NCBI GenBank assembly: GCA_905235755.1
Contig: CAJONA010000041.1
Coordinates: forward strand, 1 to 11,211
Direction of reading: 5' to 3'
DNA from: an uncultured Clostridia bacterium
Lineage (GTDB): Bacteria; Bacillota; Clostridia; Oscillospirales; CAG-272
DNA: 11,211 nt
Shown here: positions 1 to 6,607 of the stretch, piece after piece
Layout of the letters: each line of letters starts with the position of its first letter
Numbering within the stretch: the stretch's first letter is position 1
Position numbers and translations under genes: made by a program
Notes under the pieces: generated by a model
Told to the model about the DNA's origin: nothing
Database searches by the model: none
Seen by the model: only the letters and a program-made list of their open reading frames with translations

Positions 1-1168
1 CATAGCACGCAAAGCCGTCTTTGCGTATCTCGTATCTGTTCAGCGGCTTCGGATATCCGAAAGAAAAGTGGCGGTCGATCGTATAAAGATTATAGTATTC
101 CTTGCCCGAGTCGACGAGTCCGTATCCGAGATAGCAGTCTCCGTATATCCAGTTATGCTCATCCTCGTATCCCGGCGTCAGGAACGCCTCGTTGAACCTA
201 TGCCAGTTTTTGCCGTCGCGCGAGCACATAAAAATACAGTCGGTCGAAACTCGCCCGGTGCGCGGCTCGATGCGCTCGGTCGCCGTTTTCTTTGTCTGAT
301 ATCCCGTCATCTGCGAAATGTTTTCCGTCCATTCGGGGCGCTCGCAGTATCTGACGGGGAAGCCGATATATATCGGCGCGCGGTCGTAAATCTCGACGTT
401 GTTGGTGTACAGCGGATAGTCGAGCCCGTCGTCGAACTTTATCATCTCGGGCAGCGTCCAATTACGAAAATCGTCGGAATACATCACGCGAATATCGCGC
501 GTCGCATACGCCCACATCTTGCTGTGACTGTATATCTGACCGAGGTCGAGTATTTCGCTGTTGTCGACGCCCTCGATATTGTGAAAGCTGCGATAGTAGC
601 ACACGTACTTCTCGCCGTTCCACATTGCGGTATTGAGGGAGTCAAAGGTGCCGTAGCGCGTCATCGGGTGCGAGAGCGTGAAATGATAGCCGTCGGGCGA
701 TACGAAGCAGCACAGCGACGTTTTTTCCTCGCCGTCGGGATGGATCATCTTTTCCGCGCCTATTGCCTTGTATTTTTCTTCCTTCGGGCAGGCCGGGTTA
801 GTGTCGTAAAAGACGAAGATACCGTCTTTCACGCAGTCGATGACGACGTTGTTTTCTTTAAGCTCGCTATGCTCGAATATGTCGAGGTGCGGGCGGTGCC
901 AGTGAATTCCGTCGCCGCTCTCGATGACGCAGACGCACGGCTTGAATCCTTCCTCATTCCACGGCTGATAGTACATCTTGTACCCGAGATCGTCCTTTAC
1001 GATGCACGGATAGCTGATACTGAACGTTTCGTTTTTCTGATCGAATTCAAAAATACACTCTTTTTTTACAGGCGTCATCACGCGCGGCGTCGCCGTCGTC
1101 ATTTCTTTGTCGACGATGTACGCGTCCCAAAGCGGCTCTCTTTCTTTTCCGATAAAGATAATTTCCAT
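1..1168 (-). CDS. Five-bladed beta-propeller glycoside hydrolase-like protein (GH32/GH43 superfamily type), 3' end cut off
   Basis: A minus-strand frame starts with ATG at 1166-1168 and stays open for 389 codons to the left window edge, so the C-terminus is missing. The start is supported by an AAGGAG ribosome binding site in the 13-nt spacer after the carboxypeptidase stop. The protein has the repeated blade pattern of the GH32/GH43-like propellers found as uncharacterised glycosyl hydrolases in Firmicutes: YKMYYQPW (63-70) then SGDGIHWHRP (84-93), CFVSPDGYHF (154-163), GTFDSLNTAMW (173-183) then KYVCYYRSF (187-195), RDIRVMYSDDFRNW (224-237), YTNNVEIYDRAPIYIGFP (254-271) and CSRDGKNWHRF (315-325). 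No signal peptide is visible, so it is probably cytoplasmic. Acidic residues that could be catalytic are present (for example D176), but I cannot assign them. Substrate is unknown; action on a plant or host oligosaccharide is an inference. It is likely co-transcribed with the upstream peptidase. Confidence 0.75.
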   Translation of the reverse strand, partial: MEIIFIGKEREPLWDAYIVDKEMTTATPRVMTPVKKECIFEFDQKNETFSISYPCIVKDDLGYKMYYQPWNEEGFKPCVCVIESGDGIHWHRPHLDIFEHSELKENNVVIDCVKDGIFVFYDTNPACPKEEKYKAIGAEKMIHPDGEEKTSLCCFVSPDGYHFTLSHPMTRYGTFDSLNTAMWNGEKYVCYYRSFHNIEGVDNSEILDLGQIYSHSKMWAYATRDIRVMYSDDFRNWTLPEMIKFDDGLDYPLYTNNVEIYDRAPIYIGFPVRYCERPEWTENISQMTGYQTKKTATERIEPRTGRVSTDCIFMCSRDGKNWHRFNEAFLTPGYEDEHNWIYGDCYLGYGLVDSGKEYYNLYTIDRHFSFGYPKPLNRYEIRKDGFACY

Positions 1169-1181
1169 AATTATCTCCTTT

Positions 1182-2693
1182 TCAGTCGAGCTCATATATA
1201 GCGGAATATTTTTTATTCAGATATTCCAAAAAGTCTTTTGCCGAGAGCGTTTTGCCCGTCAGCTCGCTCAGCCACTCTTTCGGTGTGAGGACATTCGCGT
1301 GAGCAAATACGTGCTCTTTCATCCATGCCGTTATAGAGGCAAAATCGCCGCTCGATATCGCGCCCTTGAAGTCCATATCCTTTGAGATCTCTTTAAGATA
1401 CATCGCGTTGTACGCGTTTCCGAGCGCGTAGCTCGGGAAATATCCGAAGCCGCTCGACCAGTGCACGTCTTGGAGCACGCCATCTTTGTCGCTTTCGGGA
1501 GTTACGCCGAGATAGTCGGTATAGAGTTTGTTCCACATCTTCGGCACGTCGTCGATCTTCACCTTGCCGGAGCATATCATCTTTTCCATTTCGTATCTTA
1601 TGACGATATGCAGTCCGTACGTCACCTCGTCCGCCTCCGTGCGTATAAGCGACGGACGAACGATGTTTACCGCCTCGTAAAGCTCGCGTTCGGTAACGTC
1701 GCCGAGTTCCTCGGCGAAAAGTTCGTGGAATTTCGGGTAGATCAGGTGGATATATTCCTCGCTGCGGCCGATGATGTTCTCATAGAATCGCGAGACGGAT
1801 TCATGCATTCCGTTTGTGATGCTGTCGTTAATGAAATGCTCGTGATCCTCGTCGCGCTGGTTCTGCATGAATATCGCATGGCCGCCCTCGTGAATGACGG
1901 AATAGATGTTTAACAGCACCATATCCTCGTGATAATGCGTCGTCACGCGCGCGTCGTTTTTCGCTATTTCCGATGTAAACGGGTGCTCCGTCGTCGTAAG
2001 GTACCCTTTGTTGAAATCATATCCGTTGAGTTTGAGCAGATAATTTGAAAACTGCTCTTGCTTGTATATCGGCACTTTTCTTGAAATGAAATCTTCGCGG
2101 ATGACGTGCTTTGAGTTCTTTATCTTGCCGATGAGCTCGATAAGTCCGTCTTTCAGCTCGGCGAAAAATACGTCGAGGTCGGCGGTGAGCACTCCTGTCT
2201 CGCAGTCGTCGAGCAGGTTGTCGTAAAGATCGGGCAGGGCGTTTTCACGCAGGCCGACATCTTCTTTCGCTATTTCGATCATATTTGAAAGCGACTCGGA
2301 AAAAAGCGAAAAATCCGAATTTGTTTTTGCGTTGTACCAGTCTATGTACGATTTGTTATAGAGCTGCGACCAGCGCATCTGTGTTTTCGGCGATACGTTT
2401 TTCGTTTTGAGATACTCGCGGTACAGATGCTTGACAAGCACCTTGTCGATCTCGTCGAGCTCGTCGATGTGCTCGTAGAGAGCGACCGTCGTCGCCTTCA
2501 TCTTTTTTGACGTCGCTATCTTAAAATACTCGTTTGAGAAAAAGCTGATGACGTTCGCCTCGTCCTCCTTTGAGTCGCGCGGAACGCACGTCTCGAAATC
2601 GAAATTCAGCAGCCCGAGCGCGTGGCGGTACAGCTCCATTTTTTTAAGATTTTTGTATAGCTCCGCTAAATTCTTTTTTGTGATATCTTCCAT
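1182..2693 (-). CDS. M32 family metallocarboxypeptidase (carboxypeptidase Taq type)
   Basis: This 503-residue protein is full length for family M32, whose members are zinc or cobalt carboxypeptidases of about 500 residues that trim C-terminal residues from peptides in the cytoplasm. The zinc site is HEGGH at 268-272, and the third ligand is predicted to be E298 in HESVSRFYEN (297-306), 26 residues after the second histidine, the spacing known in the Pyrococcus enzyme. Other M32 signatures are IRTEADEVTYGLHIVIRYE (350-368) and the DVHWSSGFGYFPSYALGNAY block (409-428). There is no signal peptide. The start is ATG at 2691-2693 with an AGCGAGG ribosome binding site about 7 nt upstream. A TTGACA/TATAAT promoter lies just upstream. 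It is followed 13 nt later by the glycoside-hydrolase-like gene, probably in one transcript. The role is likely peptide catabolism or turnover; the family assignment is firm. Confidence 0.95.
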   Translation of the reverse strand: MEDITKKNLAELYKNLKKMELYRHALGLLNFDFETCVPRDSKEDEANVISFFSNEYFKIATSKKMKATTVALYEHIDELDEIDKVLVKHLYREYLKTKNVSPKTQMRWSQLYNKSYIDWYNAKTNSDFSLFSESLSNMIEIAKEDVGLRENALPDLYDNLLDDCETGVLTADLDVFFAELKDGLIELIGKIKNSKHVIREDFISRKVPIYKQEQFSNYLLKLNGYDFNKGYLTTTEHPFTSEIAKNDARVTTHYHEDMVLLNIYSVIHEGGHAIFMQNQRDEDHEHFINDSITNGMHESVSRFYENIIGRSEEYIHLIYPKFHELFAEELGDVTERELYEAVNIVRPSLIRTEADEVTYGLHIVIRYEMEKMICSGKVKIDDVPKMWNKLYTDYLGVTPESDKDGVLQDVHWSSGFGYFPSYALGNAYNAMYLKEISKDMDFKGAISSGDFASITAWMKEHVFAHANVLTPKEWLSELTGKTLSAKDFLEYLNKKYSAIYELD

Positions 2694-2725
2694 ATATGAT
2701 CCTCGCTTTGTTTACGTTTTTTTTA

Positions 2726-2755
2726 ATTATACCACCGATATATGACCGTTGTCAA
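2726..2755 (-). promoter_or_regulatory. Sigma-A-type promoter for the M32 peptidase operon
   Basis: Read on the minus strand, a perfect -35 box TTGACA (2750-2755) is followed by an 18-nt spacer and a perfect -10 box TATAAT (2726-2731). Transcription would start near 2719, giving a leader of about 25 nt before the ATG at 2693. No operator or riboswitch-like structure was seen between the promoter and the gene. Confidence 0.8.
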
Positions 2756-2833
2756 ATATCTTTGCCGAATTTGTTAAAAGTTAAATATATATAATTGCCA
2801 AATAGGGCGTTTAAAAATTCACCATACTGACAC

Positions 2834-2862
2834 TTGATTTTTCACTTGAAATAATGTATAAT
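2834..2862 (+). promoter_or_regulatory. Sigma-A-type promoter for the MBOAT/SGNH operon
   Basis: A -35 box TTGATT (2834-2839), a 17-nt spacer and a perfect -10 box TATAAT (2857-2862) precede the lipoprotein gene. Transcription would begin near 2869, giving a leader of about 35 nt. No other convincing promoter or terminator is seen until 8619, so this promoter probably serves all five plus-strand genes. Confidence 0.8.
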
Positions 2863-2890
2863 TGTATATCATAAAATATTTTTGTTACAA

Positions 2891-2896
2891 GGAAGG
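2891..2896 (+). promoter_or_regulatory. Ribosome binding site fixing the GTG start of the lipoprotein
   Basis: GGAAGG sits 7 nt before the GTG at 2904. The in-frame ATG at 2860-2862 region (first codon 2862) is not a credible start: it falls on the last base of the -10 box, upstream of the expected transcription start, and has no ribosome binding site. Starting at GTG also yields a normal lipoprotein signal peptide. Confidence 0.8.
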
Positions 2897-2903
2897 ACAT
2901 ATC

Positions 2904-4880
2904 GTGAAAAAAATTCTTGCTATCATCATTTTGGCGGCGATGTTCACGGGGCTTGTCGCGTGCGGCGTGACGCCTGCGGAGACGACATCGTCGGACGAAG
3001 CGACGACCGCCTCGACAGAAGGAACTACGGCTCAGACGGAAGAAACGACGGCACAGACGGAAGGAACAACGGCACAGACGGAAGGAACTACGGCTCAAAC
3101 GGAGGGAACGACCGCATCGACCGAATCGACCACAGCGTCGACGGAAGAAACGACGGCGGACGATCCGCACGTCGATCCCACGGATTACGTCAGAAACGAT
3201 CCGATAATGGAGAAAGTAGGCAAATACGTCACCGTAATGTATAATCCCGCATATTGCACGGTTACCGGCACCGCTTCGAGCGGGCTCGGCTCGAGAGAGA
3301 ACGTTACGCTGACGATAGAGATGAACGACGGCTATACGTTCTACGGTTGGAGCGACGGAAAAGCGCTCGTCAGCGGCGGAACGGTTGCGAAAAGGGACAC
3401 GACATACAAGTTCACAGCGTCATCCGACGTTATCATATACGCAAATTACAGCGTTACGGTGACGTATCACGCAAACGGCGGAACGGCAAAAACGGGCGGA
3501 GACACGTACGATCAGAAGTATTCTGTCGTATGGTACAAATGCCCGATGACTCTGCCCGAAAATGGATATTTCACACGCGAGGGATACACCCTCTCCGAGT
3601 ATAACACAAAAGCGGACGGCAGCGGCACGGCGATAAGTCTCGGTTCACGCGTGTTCATGGACGACAAGGGGACGATCGACCTCTACTGCATTTGGGAAAA
3701 GCAGAGCGACGAGTCCGACTTCACATATACAGTCTCCGACAACAAAGCAACGATTACGAAATACAAGGGCTCCGATGACACCGTAGTCATTCCCGACAAG
3801 CTCGGCGGCGCAAACGTCAAAACAATAGCGTCGGGCGCATTTAATAACGCGAAGTGCACAAAAGTCATTCTTTCAAAGAACGTGACGACCGTGGAAGACA
3901 ACGCGTTTGCAAACAGCGCTGTCACGTCACTTGTGATATTCGACTCACTGATGAGTATTTCCGACAGAGCGTTCACGGGCGGCACTTTGAAAAGCCTCCG
4001 TATCAACGCTTCTCTCGGCCTGTTCAACAACTGGATGCAGAATCAGACAACAACAAAGCTCGACCGTCTCGTTTATGCGACGTCGAAGGGACTGAAATCT
4101 ATCGTCATGTACGGCGGCTCCGGTTCGATCAACGGATTTGACTGCGTGCAGATAGACGAAGCGCTCGGCGGCGAATACTGCATCATCAACGTCGGCTCGA
4201 ATGCCAACGCGTCTGCCGCATTCTTCTTTGACTGGTTTGAAGACCTCATAACGAGCGACGATATAATCCTCTGGGTGCCCGAAATAGGCAACTATATGCT
4301 CGGAGACACGTGGTTTTCCGACCGTCTCTGGGGCCTTGTTTCCGGTCATTACGACGCTTTCAAAGACGTCGATATATCCGAGTTTACGAACGTTTTCGGC
4401 GCCTATTCTTCATATGCCGCAACACACGCCGGCGCGCAGACAACGGACTATGACGCTTTCCCGACGTATCAGGACGCAAACGGAAATCGCCTGCCCACGT
4501 ACAGCGTCTACGGCGACAATATGGCTCCGAGAGAACATATTGAAAAACCGTATAATTACGGCTTTAACGTCTATCCGACGTCATACTTCTATATGTCCGA
4601 TCTTATCGAGCGCATCACGGGCGCGGGAACGAAGATATACTTCAGCTACGCGGCAATGGACGCGAGCGGCGGCAACCTCACCGATGCCAACTTCGAACAA
4701 TATACAAATAAACTTATGGCGGCCTTCCCGCAGATAAAGATCATAGCCGACTACAAGGCAAGCCTTGTGCCGCACGAGCTTTTCTACGACTCCGAATGGC
4801 ACTTAACATGGGAAGGCGCGGTATACCGCACAAGACAGATCGTGCCGTATATCGTAGCGCAGGTTGAAAAGGATAAATAA
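2904..4880 (+). CDS. Lipoprotein with Thr-rich stalk, InlB/Flg_new-type and BspA-type repeats, and C-terminal SGNH-like domain
   Basis: From the GTG start the protein has 658 residues. Residues 1-20 form a lipoprotein signal with lipobox LVAC, C20 being the lipidated cysteine. A Thr/Glu-rich stalk (21-90) holds seven TTAxTEx heptads. Residues about 106-182 resemble a divergent InlB B-repeat, and 183-266 match a Flg_new/Listeria-Bacteroides repeat (TYHANGG, PENGYFTREGYTL, NTKADGSGT). Residues about 272-370 are a short BspA-type LRR_5 domain (IASGAFNNAKCTKVILSKNV, VEDNAFANSAVTSLVIF). Residues about 385-655 look like an SGNH domain: GGS at 404-406 and FYDSEWHL at 627-634 suggest a triad S406/D629/H633. 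The same motifs occur in the second SGNH gene at 6608. This domain is expected outside the cell, acting on an O-acyl group of a surface polymer with the MBOAT protein. The stalk could carry the domains through the wall. Domain calls are by motif recognition; whether it transfers or removes acyl groups is unknown. Confidence 0.8.
   Translation: MKKILAIIILAAMFTGLVACGVTPAETTSSDEATTASTEGTTAQTEETTAQTEGTTAQTEGTTAQTEGTTASTESTTASTEETTADDPHVDPTDYVRNDPIMEKVGKYVTVMYNPAYCTVTGTASSGLGSRENVTLTIEMNDGYTFYGWSDGKALVSGGTVAKRDTTYKFTASSDVIIYANYSVTVTYHANGGTAKTGGDTYDQKYSVVWYKCPMTLPENGYFTREGYTLSEYNTKADGSGTAISLGSRVFMDDKGTIDLYCIWEKQSDESDFTYTVSDNKATITKYKGSDDTVVIPDKLGGANVKTIASGAFNNAKCTKVILSKNVTTVEDNAFANSAVTSLVIFDSLMSISDRAFTGGTLKSLRINASLGLFNNWMQNQTTTKLDRLVYATSKGLKSIVMYGGSGSINGFDCVQIDEALGGEYCIINVGSNANASAAFFFDWFEDLITSDDIILWVPEIGNYMLGDTWFSDRLWGLVSGHYDAFKDVDISEFTNVFGAYSSYAATHAGAQTTDYDAFPTYQDANGNRLPTYSVYGDNMAPREHIEKPYNYGFNVYPTSYFYMSDLIERITGAGTKIYFSYAAMDASGGNLTDANFEQYTNKLMAAFPQIKIIADYKASLVPHELFYDSEWHLTWEGAVYRTRQIVPYIVAQVEKDK
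3003..3149 (+). repeat. Seven in-frame 21-bp tandem repeats encoding TTAxTEx
   Basis: Seven consecutive 21-nt units encode TTASTEG, TTAQTEE, TTAQTEG (three times), TTASTES and TTASTEE. The DNA of the units is similar but not identical, so the repeats have partly drifted at synonymous sites. They form the flexible stalk right after the lipid anchor of the lipoprotein. Unit gain or loss would keep the frame and only change stalk length. Confidence 0.9.
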
Positions 4881-4882
4881 AA

Positions 4883-5146
4883 ATGTTTTCAGACAATAAC
4901 GTATTGTTTACGGCGGTATGGCCGACGGTGCTTTTGGCACTGTCGGTCGTACTTGTACTTGTCGAGTATCTTCTCGTAAAAAAGCGCCGCGCGATATTTA
5001 CGCTTGTCAGCGCTGTTTTCACCGCGGCGGCGTGCGTCGTGCTTTTGATCGAGCAGTGTTCGCTTTGCGACCTGCTCGTGCTGATATGCGCGACGGCGGC
5101 GGTCAGACTTTTATTTGAAATAATAGAAATGAGGAAAGAAAAATGA
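4883..5146 (+). CDS. Small three-helix membrane protein in the O-acylation operon
   Basis: I do not recognise a family for this 87-residue protein. Three hydrophobic stretches are visible, at about 7-31, 37-57 and 60-82, with a KKRR cluster (33-36) between the first two and a charged C-terminus (EMRKEK). By the positive-inside rule the KKRR loop would be cytoplasmic. It starts 2 nt after the lipoprotein stop, with AAAAGGA (4867-4873) as ribosome binding site inside the preceding gene, and its TGA overlaps the MBOAT ATG in an ATGA. This tight spacing suggests translational coupling with the MBOAT protein, so it may be an accessory subunit of that enzyme, an idea based on position alone. It is longer and has more helices than DltX of the Dlt system. 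The open frame, ribosome binding site and context support it being real. Confidence 0.75.
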   Translation: MFSDNNVLFTAVWPTVLLALSVVLVLVEYLLVKKRRAIFTLVSAVFTAAACVVLLIEQCSLCDLLVLICATAAVRLLFEIIEMRKEK

Positions 5147-6594
5147 CGTTTAACTCAGGTGAATTTTTAATTTTCTTTCCGATAACTTTGCTGCTGTACT
5201 TCCTACTCCCGAAAAAATGGAGCAGATACAGCCTGCTTATGATGAGTCTTGTGTTCTACCTTGCGTGGAACGTAAAACTCGTATTTTTGATACTGTTCAC
5301 GACTGCGGTATCATATTTCAGCGCGCTGAAAATCGAAAAAACGGAACGCAAAAGCGTAAAAAAGACATTTCTTGTAATCACGCTTATCGCGTGCCTCGGC
5401 GTGCTGTTTTTCTTTAAATATTACAATTTTCTCGCCGAGACGTTCGGCTGGGCTCTCGGCACGATAATGGGAAATACGTATGATTTTACGCTGAATCTCG
5501 TGCTCCCCGTGGGAATATCGTTCTACACGTTTCAGACGCTCTCGTACGTCATCGACGTTTATCGCGGCGATGAAAAAGCGGAACGCGATTTTTCGCTGTT
5601 TGCGCTGTATGTGATCTTCTTTCCGCAGCTTGTCGCAGGACCTATCGAAAGACCGGGAAACCTGCTCCCGCAGCTGCGCGATAAAAATCCGCTGACGGCG
5701 GACAACGTCCGCGCGGGACTGTGGAAGATGGCGGTCGGCTTTTTCAAAAAGATAGTCGTCGCCGATTTTATCGCCGAATACGTCAACGCCGTTTACAATA
5801 ACGCCGCGGACGCGACGGGGTGGGGAGTCGTCATCGGCTCGATGCTGTTCGCAGTTCAGATATACTGCGACTTTTCGGGATATACCGACATCGCTATCGG
5901 CTGCGCGCGCATAATGGGGATCAAGCTCATGAAAAACTTCGACCGTCCTTATAAGGCGCAGACGATCAAAGAATTTTGGGCGCGCTGGCACATCAGCCTT
6001 TCGCAGTGGTTCCGCGATTATCTGTATTTTCCGCTCGGCGGCAGCAGATGCTCGCGCTCGCGCCATATGTTTAATATAATGGTCGTGTTCCTCGTCAGCG
6101 GACTGTGGCACGGCGCAAGCTGGACATTTGTCATCTGGGGCGCGCTGCACGGCGTTTACCGTATAGTGGGAGAGCTTACCGCAAAGCCGCGTGAAAAGCT
6201 GTGGGCGAAGCTCAAAGTCAATACGTCCTCCGTGATATTCGGATACATAAGAAGATTTTTCACATTCGTTCTCGTCTGTTTTTCGTGGATATTCTTCCGT
6301 GCGAACAGTCTGTCCGATCTCGGAATACTGCTCGGCAAGCTGTTCTCCGGATGGGGAAGCCTGCCCGAAACGCTGTCGGCGATGGGACTCGGCATAACAG
6401 CGATCATCGTGACCGTGCTGAGCATAATCATAATGGCGGAACTCGATATAATAACCGACGTGCAATCATCCGACAGCGCTATGAGCGCGTCGAGAAAGAC
6501 GTCCGTTATGTGGATAATATGGGCTGTCGCGTTCGCATGGACGATGCTTCTTTCCGTCGGCGGAGCGAGCACATTCATATATTTCCAGTTTTAG
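5143..6594 (+). CDS. MBOAT family membrane-bound O-acyltransferase, AlgI/DltB type
   Basis: This 483-residue polytopic membrane protein has the length and landmarks of AlgI-type MBOAT enzymes, which pass an acyl group (acetyl in alginate systems) across the membrane to extracytoplasmic partners. Visible signatures are NSGEFLIFFP (4-13), LPVGISFYTFQTLSYVIDVY (121-140), FFPQLVAGPIERP (159-171), YCDFSGYTDIAIG (241-253), KEFWARWHISLSQWFRDYLY (276-295), FPLGG (296-300) and GLWHGASWTFVIWGALHG (320-337). H323 in LWHGA is the expected catalytic histidine, and H283 is also conserved in the family. The tail FIYFQF is typical of AlgI/DltB proteins. The start overlaps the previous stop by 4 nt and has a GAGGAAAG ribosome binding site. 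With two SGNH proteins in the same operon, it is probably the acyl donor component of a surface polymer O-acylation system. The polymer cannot be told from the sequence. Confidence 0.95.
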   Translation: MTFNSGEFLIFFPITLLLYFLLPKKWSRYSLLMMSLVFYLAWNVKLVFLILFTTAVSYFSALKIEKTERKSVKKTFLVITLIACLGVLFFFKYYNFLAETFGWALGTIMGNTYDFTLNLVLPVGISFYTFQTLSYVIDVYRGDEKAERDFSLFALYVIFFPQLVAGPIERPGNLLPQLRDKNPLTADNVRAGLWKMAVGFFKKIVVADFIAEYVNAVYNNAADATGWGVVIGSMLFAVQIYCDFSGYTDIAIGCARIMGIKLMKNFDRPYKAQTIKEFWARWHISLSQWFRDYLYFPLGGSRCSRSRHMFNIMVVFLVSGLWHGASWTFVIWGALHGVYRIVGELTAKPREKLWAKLKVNTSSVIFGYIRRFFTFVLVCFSWIFFRANSLSDLGILLGKLFSGWGSLPETLSAMGLGITAIIVTVLSIIIMAELDIITDVQSSDSAMSASRKTSVMWIIWAVAFAWTMLLSVGGASTFIYFQF

Positions 6595-6607
6595 AGGGGG
6601 TGCGGTT

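Noticed and set aside
68..1201. A 377-codon open frame on the plus strand opposite the propeller gene
   Set aside because: Its translation has no recognisable domain and no ribosome binding site, and the opposite strand encodes a clear family protein with an AAGGAG site. The open frame is a by-product of codon use in the real gene.
2761..2800. A second plus-strand promoter in the AT-rich stretch (TTGTTA ... TATAAT)
   Set aside because: The spacer is only 13 nt, too short for a sigma-A promoter, and a better one lies downstream at 2834.
2862..2903. Upstream ATG as the start of the lipoprotein
   Set aside because: The ATG overlaps the -10 box and has no ribosome binding site; the GTG at 2904 has GGAAGG at proper spacing and gives a standard lipoprotein signal.
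2694..2903. A riboswitch or leader attenuator in the divergent region
   Set aside because: Both predicted leaders are only about 25-35 nt long and no hairpin followed by a T-tract is visible.
3003..3149. Short direct repeats as a possible CRISPR array
   Set aside because: Units are contiguous, exactly 21 nt, keep the reading frame and lack spacers; they are coding repeats.
4883..5146. Calling the small membrane protein DltX
   Set aside because: DltX is about 50 residues with one membrane helix; this protein has 87 residues and about three, and there are no dltA or dltC genes nearby.
5311..6465. A 384-codon minus-strand open frame opposite the MBOAT gene
   Set aside because: The protein is rich in Arg, His and Asp with no motifs, while the plus strand carries all MBOAT signatures.
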